NCBI GenBank assembly: GCA_018466975.1
Contig: CM031563.1
Span: 2,480,001 to 2,544,000 of the forward strand
Origin: Sparassis latifolia
Lineage: Eukaryota; Basidiomycota; Agaricomycetes; Polyporales; Sparassidaceae
Direction: 5' to 3'
DNA length: 64,000 nt
Of the stretch, positions 10,800-20,889 are shown in pieces. The notes beneath the pieces are model-generated. The model made no database searches, had not been told where the DNA came from, and saw only the letters and a list, made by a program, of their open reading frames with translations. Each line of letters begins with the position of its first letter. Position 1 is the stretch's first letter. The position numbers and the translations under genes are program-made.

Positions 10800-12405
10800 G
10801 CAGTAGGCATGTGGCGAATTGAGCCTCTCGCGCAGCGTCCTCATGACAGCACAAAATATGACGACGGAAGATGACCAGATGACCGCTTCTGAATATCCGA
10901 CTTGCTATCCCTGGACTTGGGACGAATTCCGACGAATTCTCCATGTTCTCGTTCCAATCACTCGTCGGTCTTGCGTCAGGTATACCCGATTGTTTATTAC
11001 TATTTTCTTACGTACGACTGCGTGTACGTGTACGACGCATGGCGTCCGTGGCGCGGACCCGGACAGACTCTACTAGTCTCAGCTCTTGTTTGTAGCTTGC
11101 GCTTGCACGCACCCACATTGTATCTACTTATCGCTTTCCATGGTGTATGTATTTTGCTCGTCAATCCTTCGCAATGCCTTGCATCCGGAGGAGCCAATGT
11201 TTCCGGCGGTAGCAAGGAAGGAGGACGATTGATGTACAGGTTGATGAATGACCGGAGATTTCGGATACCCAAGCTAAAACGCGGCGAAGGTCATTCAATG
11301 CTTTGGACCACACGAATATGTTGATGGGATGTACTAAAAGGTGATCTTCGGGAGAACACTCATGGAGGGTTGTGATTTGTCTACCTGCCTCCCCAGCGAC
11401 ACACCAAGTGACTCCCGAGCTCGGATCGAGGTCGACAAGGCACTGGCAAATATCGGGCACCCTCTGCGGTTCCCTGGCGAGTGAACATCAATCCTTATTT
11501 GAGTAGTGGTTGAGAAAATCGCCCACCGCCCGCCTGTTGTTGTTATTACTTGCAGTGGGCATGCGGGGACGTGAGGTCGATTTCTCCTCGCAATTCATAT
11601 CAGCATGGTATAGAGGAAAGCAAAGGACATATGGCTTGTGTTTAATCTACAACGGGACAGCAACATAGTCCATGCGGTGCCGCGTTCCGGGTCCAGGATT
11701 GAGGGTATACATAAGTGATCAGCGATAACGATACCGGTGCAAGTCGCTGTCTGGATCATCAGCTTTTCAATTGGAGTAACTGTCGAATAACCGCAGATAT
11801 CCTGCGGTACGAAAGTCGAAGGCCGAAGCTGAATAGCTGCACTACGGCCTTTAAATGGGAGACTATTGAATACGGGCGGTGATCTACGTACTGTGTGTCA
11901 TGCAGTTTGAATGTGACTTGATTCTTGAAGTACAGATCTTGGACGAATATACAGGCACCAGCGAATCTACACTGGCACTCTTACGAAGCGCAAGTTAGAT
12001 GAATGCCCCACGGACAGTACGTAGATAAGCACGGATCGCACGGTAGAAACTCAAACGATATGTACTCATTGCTAGCGACAGGGCCATCCCATGTGAGATT
12101 CGGATCGCGACGAGGCGACGTTCGGCGGCCTTCAGCTCTGACTGTTAATGTGGACTCTGTGCATCCTTTGGCTCTCCTCATTCAGCACATCATTGAAGGT
12201 ATGAAACATGTGTGAGCACATGATGATGCTGTGGCAGGAGTAGCGCCAGGAGACTCGAGTCGAGGGGCATGACATCATACACTTTAACGCACCTGGTACA
12301 ATTGCAACGGGGGCGTAAGAACACTGGTAGCCTGTTCTTATAACTCGTGAACTCTATGGAGGAGTATTTGCTTGGGTCAGACCAGATAGTGTCTCCTCAT
12401 CTCAG
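10800..12405. other. Intergenic region without recognisable gene
   Basis: It holds the 3' side of the FAM72 gene and short open stretches on both strands (longest about 140 codons near 10902-11324, plus). None shows splice structure or family motifs. Confidence 0.4.
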
Positions 12406-12607
12406 CAGAGCATGGAATAACATCTTCGGCAAGCGTTCCGAGAACCAGATGCCATGCCAGAGAAGAAAAGGTGCACAACAAGGTTTCATGGAAGTCGTGT
12501 AATGTCCGTGGTATCTGCGTGAATTTGACATCAGATTTGTGGTATGGTTTGACCAGCCTGAAACAAAACCCGAGCAGCGGAACCCTTCTTCACCTGTTCA
12601 GGACCGA
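12406..12607. repeat. Direct repeat copy A (~200 bp)
   Basis: First copy of a dispersed direct duplication. It starts at CAGAGCATGGAATAACA, runs through GATGCCATGCCAGAGAAGAA and GGTTTGACCAGCCTGAAACA, and ends at CTGTTCAGGACCGA. The second copy lies 254 bp downstream and is shared over almost its whole length with scattered substitutions and short indels. Confidence 0.85.
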
Positions 12608-12861
12608 AAGTCTCAATCATGGAATCCTGCCATATGCTTGTGCAACCCCGAACCTTCTTCCTGTTAATGGTGCTGCCGCGGCCGAGATGCAAAAAAGAGG
12701 GGAGGAGGTACGCAGATAGTCCCATTTTTTTCTGTCTCGCCTGTAGCTGATTCTGTGCTGCATGGGAAGGACAAAAAATTCTCATTCTCCTTACGCATCC
12801 ATCGTCCTTCTGGGGTGCATACGCGAGCACGTAGCCATCGGTTGTGGGTTCGAGGGATCAA

Positions 12862-13052
12862 CAGAGTATGGAATAACAGCTTCGGCAAGCATTCGGATAT
12901 CATGCCAGAGAAGAAAAGGTGCACGTCAAGAGTTTATTGAAGCCCCGTAATGTCCGTATCTGCTTAAATTTGACATCAGATTTGGGATATGGTTTGACCA
13001 GCCTGAAACAAATCCCGGGCAGCGGAGCTCCTCTGCACCTGTTTAGGACCGA
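12862..13052. repeat. Direct repeat copy B (~190 bp)
   Basis: Second copy, CAGAGTATGGAATAACA through to CTGTTTAGGACCGA. It lies just upstream of the promoter of the small secreted protein at 13151, so it may be part of that gene's upstream regulatory DNA. Confidence 0.85.
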
Positions 13053-13090
13053 TGATCATTTTGAGGTTCCCTGAGGGGAAGGGGAATTAG

Positions 13091-13098
13091 TATATAAT
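13091..13098 (+). promoter_or_regulatory. TATA box of small secreted protein gene
   Basis: TATATAAT lies about 55-60 bp upstream of the ATG at 13151, with a pyrimidine-rich tract between them. This is a typical arrangement for a highly inducible fungal gene. Confidence 0.5.
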
Positions 13099-13150
13099 GA
13101 GGGAGAATCACATAAACGACCCCAGTTTTCCTTGCCCAAGGACCTTCACC

Positions 13151-13363
13151 ATGCGCGCCAACTTCTTTTCGCTCGTGTGTATCATTACCCTTGCCACCAC
13201 CGTGTGCACCCTACCGCTTGCCGGTCCCAGTGATGGTGAGCCCATTCCCAGGAATCGCGGTGACGGTACTCTCACCCTCAATGTCATCGGAGACGGCGGT
13301 CTCATTCTCAGCACTCGAGAGGACGATGGCTGCGGCGGTAGAGACGGTACCGATTGCTTTTGA
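13151..13363 (+). CDS. Small secreted protein (70 aa)
   Basis: Single-exon ORF of 70 codons. The start MRANFFSLVCIITLATTVCT is a basic residue followed by a hydrophobic core, ending in TLPLA, so a signal peptide of about 24 residues is likely. The mature part (GPSDGEPIPRNR onwards) is acidic and glycine-rich, with a repeated GDG pattern (RGDGTLTLNVIGDGGLIL), and ends in DDGCGGRDGTDCF with two cysteines. A TATA box and a duplicated upstream block precede it. I do not recognise a family. The hydrophobic leader resembles that of the two decayed secreted-protein ORFs at 45.0-45.9 kb, but homology is not shown. It could be an effector-like or stress-induced small protein. Confidence 0.6.
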   Translation: MRANFFSLVCIITLATTVCTLPLAGPSDGEPIPRNRGDGTLTLNVIGDGGLILSTREDDGCGGRDGTDCF

Positions 13364-13399
13364 GCGAGGGGATGAGGGTCTCATCCCCGGTACGCGCGA

Positions 13400-14325
13400 A
13401 GAGGCATTATCCTAGAAGTGAGACTAAAATAGAAACTCGATGTGCGACCTCTACTTACTTGGATTTAGATCGTGGCCACTCAGGAGTTTCCTGCGAACGG
13501 CGAATAGATGAGCGCAAGCGGCAATGTATCTCTTACCTGAGCGAGGAACACAGATAAGGATCAGTGTTGTAAGGAGTATTATTTGCGGTCTGTGTTAGCA
13601 ACGAAAATATGGATCGAGACGGAAATTTCTGTGATCGGCGATTGAGGTGCAGTAGGAACGTGGATTTATTTAATGATCATCCATGGTGTCGCTCGCAATA
13701 TGCTTTGTTCGAGGAAAGAAAGTACTATCTGTTGACCGAACATGCGCTAAACAAGGGCTGCACCTGACCTTGCAGGAAAAGATCACCAAAGCAAGAAACT
13801 AGTGCGTTGTGTGTCTACCCACCTGAGCTTCGTGATGTCGCCGATTCATTGGCGATCAGTATCACAGACAACGTGGTCATGAAAGTTGGTGTGTATGGTC
13901 AATATCTACCATCTTATCTGCATGCCAGGCTGGCATTGTGTATCTGATGGTCAATTTACCGACGTACAATTGACTGTAGGCTCCAAGCAGTGTACACCGT
14001 TTTATCTGTGGATATGCCAAGTGAATCAGACCAATGAACGTAGCACTGCTTATTGAAGGGGTATCGTCCTGATGGAGATATTTGACGATGTATAAGGACA
14101 TGAGTGCAACTGGCGCTAGACCGACGGCGCCTAAATAACCAACTTGCCCATGCATTTATAATAAGTACAACATGTCCCGCACTGCGGCGCGATACAGTCC
14201 ATCTAGTTGAAGAAACCGTCAAGCGCCGGTACAGGAAATGTTGAACCTTTCGTCATTAGACACACTCAACTCTGTAGTGACAGAAATCTGAAATCTTGCT
14301 TGAGAGCCGGTCAAATAATCGGAGA
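13400..14325. other. Intergenic, nothing convincing
   Basis: Only short open stretches; no motifs or splice patterns seen. It separates the secreted-protein gene from the 3' end of the minus-strand multi-TM gene. Confidence 0.4.
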
Positions 14326-15967
14326 TCATAACGTTACCTGCACATCCTGCACCTGTCCTTGGGAGATCCCACTTCTGAAGAAGGCAGCAAACGCCTCGAG
14401 CGCACATCGCCCCGCAGAGTGATTAGGAGAATGTAGTGACAGTCCAACCGAACTCCTTGCATTCCCGCGATCAGTAGTCTCTGGAGATCCCTGCCCGGCC
14501 GCTCCCTGAATACTCTCTGCCAGTGAGAACTTCCTCGGCGGACCGGCACTAAGGCTAACAGCAGTAGATTTATCGTCAGGAACGTCAGGAATGGAGTTAG
14601 TCTCCACCACAGGTTCATGGTCATGCAGTGAGTCAAAGATCATTAGGCTGGCGGTATTTTCACGTTCGCCGTCCTTCTCGGTTCCGGGTTGGTTGGCTAT
14701 AATCTCCACAGGCTTTGATATTCTCCCAGATGTCACCCAGTACATCACCATAGCGTTGATAACAATCTGTGTCGATACTGAGTAAGGGCACCTCATAAGG
14801 AGAACTAAATGCGCACATCTGTGCCGCAGCTGCCGAGACAGACCCAGCCAAGTTGCTTCCCATGCATGATAACAAGTACCATGATATTGATGCAAGATGT
14901 GGATAGAGCGACGACTGCAGCCCTGATCCATTAAGTTAGCTCGAATGTCATAGTGTGGGTACAGCGCGACTCACCATAGATTTCTTTTCGCGATATACTT
15001 CACACGGACAGAGCGGAAACGAGCTCGGAATAAAGGCCACAAAAAGAGGGATGTAAAGAGGATGTTCACCAGACTGTAAAGTTTGCCACATGAGAAAGGT
15101 GGGTACAGAAAAATGAGAGATACGTGCAAGTCGTAAACAAGAAGCGCGATGGAGCCCGGCTTCATGATACCTGTCACACAGGATCCATCCGATCTGAAGA
15201 AAGCGATGCGCTCTGAGACATTGCAAGTTAGTCTCGTAAGCATCGTATGATACACTGCGTCATACCAATAAAAATGAGAATGACAACGGCTGCATATATG
15301 GATATGGCAAGAAAGCAGCCTATATACATCGGCGACTGGAACCGTTTGCGATTGGAAGGACTCCATACCACATGGATCTTTTCAGCTGAAGCCCGAGCGT
15401 CAGGTGACACACGAAGTGGAACATCGAGTGAGCCGTACCGAGGAACAGGTAAATCAATATCTTCGATGCACAGTAGAACCCCATGCATATGTATATACCT
15501 AGGGCGCACACACCGACGCTGAGTTCCAGACCCACACCATGGAGAAGAAGGCCAGCTAGAAACGAAGTCATGTAAGCATTAAAACGCTTAAATATGTGGA
15601 GCTCGGACATGATAGCAGAAATGCCCATCTGGAGAAACAAATGGTATTGTATGAGCCCAATTCTCTGAACGAATATGTTGTCACTTACGAATCCACAAAG
15701 AGTAAAAGGATCAAAGTCCTGGGCACATTCAACTGACTGAGTCCGTATATCGACGTCAGGTCCTGTATACGGCTGAATTTCAAGGCAAGGAGGAACGACA
15801 GTATCGAGACTCCTGTGAGGGTTTCCGTTCAATACAAGACACAGTTACGGCTGCATCACAAATAACGAACCAAGGAAATGAATAATAAGACTGAGAACCT
15901 GTTTTCCCGTACTAGGGAAAAGCATGTTGTGGCTACCCACATCGAGAGCGATTTGGATGGACTTCAT
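14326..15967 (-). CDS. Multi-pass membrane protein of an Agaricomycete-type hypothetical family
   Basis: Minus-strand, intron-rich gene for a polytopic membrane protein. It starts MKSIQIALDVGSHNMLFPST at 15967. Splicing then gives LSLIIHFLGVSILSFLLAL, LILLLFVDSWAFLLSSGLLL, VGVCALGIYICMGFYCASKI, LIYLFLAEKIHVVWSP, YIGCFLAISIYAAVVILIFI, FFRSDGSCVTGIMKPGSIAL, LVNILFTSLFLWPLFRAR, AAVVALSTSCINIMVLVIMH and GWVCLGSCGTDIVINAMVMY, giving about seven hydrophobic segments. The AEKIHVVWSP loop and LFLWPLFR are shared, as I remember it, by a large fungal family with GPCR-like topology; function unknown. The C-terminal tail (from WVTSGRISKP to the stop at 14326) is hydrophilic and Ser-rich. One junction (intron 15123-15074) does not keep frame, being off by one base, so the gene may be frameshifted there. 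Confidence 0.65.
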
Positions 15968-17076
15968 GGCGGTTCACGAAGAATGTGCGGAGGGCTGTAT
16001 ATGTGTAGACAGTCATAGTGAGATCTACCTCAATAAGGGTGTGAGACATCTGTTATTCTTAGGTGAATTCTCTCCCGCGAGCACAATGTTCGCGGCGAAC
16101 TTCGCGCTGCGGCTAGCGCTCGAAGTGGGTGGTCCAAGCTCGCGGAATATTGATTGACACGGGCATCTTCAATCCAGAAAGGCAACCTAGTCGAAATATG
16201 GAAACTAAGTCCCCGTACTCCCATACCATCGCCTGGAACCAACCAGTGCTCGCTCACTCTGTCTCACTGAATGCGTGAGCAATGGGGAACACCGAAATTG
16301 ATGCTGCTCGAGTCTCTGGGAAAAAGGTCACCTGAAGGCCTGCGAAAGCTCCCCGAGGCGCATTCCCAGGCTTCGACTTCTTGTCTGATACGGCTTTTGT
16401 GAAGTTCGTTGTTTCTGATAAACATCAGCATGTCTCAGCCTGCCAGTAAGGTGATTCAATAAGCCTCTTTGCTCCTCGTGCTCCTGGAAATGATCGCTGT
16501 CAACAACACCGCCCATGAACTATCCTGATTATCACGGGCGCCGACCTGTTCATTCGATGGCTAAGTGATGTTTTGTCCTTGCGAGTTTGAATCATAATTC
16601 CAGCGATTTCACCTAGAGAGGGCGCAGACAGAATTGCTACTATGCGGTCATGGTCCGGTGGCCAGGTTTCTTCTCCGCACCGCCAGCATTGCCAGAGTGC
16701 TTATCCGTTCCCTCCTCAGAGTTTCACGGGGTACCCCGGTGCTTCTGATCCTTGGACTGTGAGATATGGTGGTCAGGTGTAGACAAACTTGAGGTCTAAC
16801 CTAACTGTTAAAATGCGTCGATTCTTGCCAAGAGTACAATGTAACAGATACCATATGCAAATACATAGACAACCAAGATTTTAGTCCTGACGTATGGTCA
16901 CGGTAGTCTCCGAGATGGTGTCACAGTGTATTGAAAGTACATCCATACATACACAACCGCTAGTCCATGGCAATCCAGCAGCCTGTCATTACAAAACTGT
17001 TATCGAGGGGATATGAAGGTACGTATGAAAGAGCGGCCATGTACTGTTCAGAGCCAACCGCCACAGGTATAATGAC
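15968..17076. other. Intergenic, no gene seen
   Basis: It holds the upstream region of the multi-TM gene and the downstream region of the sphingomyelinase gene. There are only short ORFs with no motifs. Confidence 0.4.
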
Positions 17077-19796
17077 TCAGAAGTCAAAGATGGCCTGGTT
17101 GGGATGGCCATCCACGTCCAAAGACAATGAGTCGTCCTACAGCGAAAATACGCATGTGAGTGGAGCCTGTGAGACACTCGACGGGAGAAGCAGTATGAAG
17201 TGGTACGTACCATCCTCCACGAAGCCTTCGTTCTCATCTTCCTCAGGATGTGGCCAATGCCAATGCCTTCGCACGAGTCATAGTGCTCTGCCTCCTCGAG
17301 ATGGTCCCCAGGATCAGGGATCCGGAACACAGGGCCCGATTGGAACCCCTAGGATGAAACACGATCAACGATGCTATCTCCACAAGGCAGAAGTCACCCG
17401 CTCGATGATACTCACACAGATATCCGCTCTGAGTGTGCGCATCTCGCACAGTGTGCCGTTCTTGCACTGCCCTCGGCATGGCTTGTGCTCCGCTCCGCGG
17501 CTCTTCGCTGCGATATAGTGCTGGAAGGCGGTGTCGTTGGCATAGAAGACTTCCGTAAGGTTGTGCCAGAATGCGGGACTGAGTGATTGGTCGCCGAGCG
17601 AGGGGACAAGGGGACCATATGTCTCACGTGCGCTGTAATACAACTCCCACGTCGCTGCAGGCCCGATACATATGTCAGCTACGTTCCAACACGCCGGAGT
17701 ACACTGAACGCACGGTGGAGCTGATAGAATGGGTCAGATATATTGCCTAAAGGGTACCAAGTAAGAACTCGCGACGTATAAATGGATCCTAGACGCTTAC
17801 TCATGTAAGTTCTGGCATCTATGATCTCAAACGTGTCTGCATCGATGTCGTACACCTTGAATGCAGGATTACCACCTGCATTGCCATACGCTCAGCATTG
17901 TTTATCCAGGAACTGTGGGCTCAAGCATACTCATCGGGGTGAGCGCGGGCCCTATCATCGCGACACTAACTGCATTGCCCGCGGTCAGATCGCTGTAATT
18001 CGAATACCCAACGGCGAATTCGTCCTTCCGGCACGAACACATATTAATATCACGCCCCACTTGCCAAGGGAGTGAGAAACGAACCTTATGCGTGTGACCG
18101 TAATACTGACCAGCAATCGTGTTCTTGTACCGCTGCATCACCTGATCGAAGTAGTACGACTGAATACGAAGTGAGATGAACTGTGAGTTGACCTGTGCAA
18201 ACACAAAGTTTGTTCACCTGGTCGCGCATGACATCTCCCCGGCCAGGGGGCATGTGCGCGATAATCCACGCACGCTGTCCTGCATCTTCGGCCTCTTGCA
18301 GCTCTTGCACGAGGTATGCGATGATACCATTTGGGTCCGGTCTGTAAACGACCTTCCAGTCTCAAGCACGTAGCACCAAAAGGAATGGGCTCACTGATGC
18401 TCGTTGCTGTCGTACAGCCAGAAGCTAGTAACGATGAATATGGGTCAGTCCCGGAACACCCGAGGTCACGCAAGCAGCCTACTTCTGCTTATACCAGTAC
18501 ACGGTATTAAGAGAAATGATCCTAGACCGGCCATCAGCACGCAGTTCCGTCAATGCAGGTCAGATGCACTTCAGGTTAAGACCAGGCGCCATTGTCGAAT
18601 AGCTTCCGGAATTGTGACGGATCTGAGCAGTTGCCTTGCGGCCAATCCATTGCTGACAGGAGAAGAGTCAGGGACCGGGACTTCAAGGAGCGAGTGGAAT
18701 GCGTACGCTCCAGCTGCCTTCCTGTATGGCAAACACCCATTGCGAGTTGATTGGGTGATCTGTCGTGTTGCGCGGGAAGCTGTTCGTAGGTGCGGATTCG
18801 CTGCAAATACCGACAGCATGAGTCCGACTGACAAGTCTGCAGAAGAGGGCTTGCACGCACTGATTTCCGAGGGCGGGGAATAGTGGTCCCTCCAGCTTCT
18901 CCGCCCACTGCTCACTGAAAGCTTGCATGTCCTTGGAGACACCGCTGCGGCAAGGATCAGCAGGGGACACAAGCGACGTGTCCATCCTGCAACTCACTCC
19001 TCGTTCACTTCCCAGACCGCATCTGTCATAGGCATCTCAGAGTCGAGACGATTCACACACAATGCGCGTGGGCTTACGATCTACCACGTCTCCAGTAAAG
19101 ATTGAGAAGCGTGCCTCTGGGGCAAACGCTTTGACCGCTGCGAGCATCGAGTCGGTGAGAAGGACGGGGGAGTCGCAGTGTCTGTTTCCGTGTGGCGCTG
19201 CGTGTACTTTGATGTGAGGGCCTGCGTCGTCGAAATTCCGGCAGCAGATCGGCTTTGTACAGTTCGCCTCGGCGCCCACCGTGTATTGCCTGTCTATATG
19301 CACATCGCTGACATGAACGACTTGAACGGGTGGTCTTCCGGAGGACTTGAACACCTTCGGAGTGCTCGGCGCAGGCTTCGGAAACGGAACAATGTACTCG
19401 TTGATCGGTGGCGACTGACAGAGCCCGAATACAGCCTCGCAGAACTTGGTGGCAGTCTGGCTTCTCAATGAGAAGTGCCGAAGGTCATGAGCGAGGATGG
19501 GGCCTTGAGTTGCGATAGCACCCTCGCAGACGTCGCGATCCTCAATCTAAGAACATTGCTCAGATACGCCGTCTGTGCGACCAACAGCAGAATGTGCTTA
19601 CTCGGAGGTCGTTGCAGGCGGTGGTAATGGTGTTGACGAAAGCCCTATCGCCAAGAAGAGCGACAGCTTGGAATGTGGGCAGCATGGAATAGCAGGAGGC
19701 GCAGTCTACCATCTTCTTGATTCCTCGCTCGATCTCTTCTAAAAGCCCACACGCCGCCAGCGACGGTAGCAACAGCAGAGTCACAGCGAGCCGCAT
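17077..19796 (-). CDS. Acid sphingomyelinase-like phosphodiesterase with saposin-B domain
   Basis: Secreted calcineurin-like metallophosphoesterase of the acid sphingomyelinase family, cleaving the phosphodiester of sphingomyelin or related lipids. Start MRLAVTLLLLPSLAACG at 19796 is a signal peptide. A saposin-B-like cysteine region follows (DCASCYSMLPTFQAVALLGD, with a second cysteine set ending FCEAVFGLC). Metal-binding motifs appear in order after splicing: VSDVHIDRQY (DxH), FTGDVVDH (GDxxD), ALGNHESAPTNSFPRN (GNHE, rebuilt across an intron), WIIAHMPPG and YYGHTH. Then come FAVGYSNYSDLTAGNAVS, GPALTPM, GNPAFKVYDIDADTFEI and TWELYYSARETYGP. The C-terminal region is cysteine-rich (KPCRGQCKNGTLCEMRTLRA), and the last exon ends at the TGA at 17077-17079. 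About twelve introns are needed, and the frame stays open through all of them. Confidence 0.88.
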
Positions 19797-20889
19797 GTTC
19801 GCCGCCGTTGCACAAGTCCTCAGAACTTCGAAAGGAGTGGCTGGATCTGAGGGCTAGCGACTGGTATAGCGAGGCGGTGGCAGAGCGTCTCTGAGTTGTC
19901 AGAACGTCTGTTCCTGACAACGATGACAAGTCGACGACATGACTCGGATAAAACGTTCATGGAGTTCTTCCAAAATCCGCAGCCGTGTCAATGTTCCAAT
20001 ATTGCGCGTGGGTAAGACGGTAGGTGGTTATAGGAAAAGTACAACCAGGGCTACCCGTCGCCCAGGGCTGCCGGCGGTCAGTATGTAGCGTGATCATGAC
20101 CCTCATCTTCCACTCAGTCTGGGCCTCGTTCAAAACTAGACCTTGTTCCGTGGACGAATGGTTGGCGATTGGTTGTTTATACTGATCATACTAAGTCATA
20201 TATGCTAGCTCAGGAAATCAAGTTGCAGTTCTTTCAGAGCTTTGCCACTACCACCTTATGACAATTGACACCCCCACGAACGTTCGTGAACATCGCCGCT
20301 CCTGGCAGTGTCAGACGTGTCCTACGAGTCTTCTCTTCTCAGGTAAGCCCCGTCGTATGTTGGGGGTTGCCAATTGACCGGACCGAGGCAGTATAATCCC
20401 GTCGCAGGTCCTCGACATCATCAACTCGCACCCGAGGCGTCAGCGAACAATTGCGTGTCAATCATGGTCTCCCAAAGGCAGTTTGACCCTCCGTCAAGTC
20501 CAATCTCCCTAGGCCTACAATATTAGCAGGTAACATATGGTCATTGTCATTGTCAGGTCAACGTATTTCTGGCAGAACCTCCTGCAGCGTGCCACCCACC
20601 AACTTCGTCGAATTCATCGCGGAAACGGTGAAACTTAAGGCATCAACATGTGCTTCACGTGCGCGTTTCATAAAGGCTTACCAGGATGGATATAGTTCAA
20701 GGTATGGTCGGCTGCATGGATATGATTTCATGCGCAAGATCGCAGTACTGATTTGTGTCTGTAACATACATACCACAGCACACGATCTGATTTATAGAGC
20801 AGTGTCGTGTTTTCATGCAGAGTTGTTGCAATTTCGTTCGTACAAATACATAGCATTCGTGGTGACTTCAGCGCTAGGTACGCATAGCA
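19797..20889. other. Intergenic, promoter region of the phosphodiesterase gene
   Basis: No convincing gene. An open stretch at 20544-20903 (plus) has no recognisable domains and overlaps the 3' end of the HAM1-like gene on the other strand, so I treat it as noise. Confidence 0.4.
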
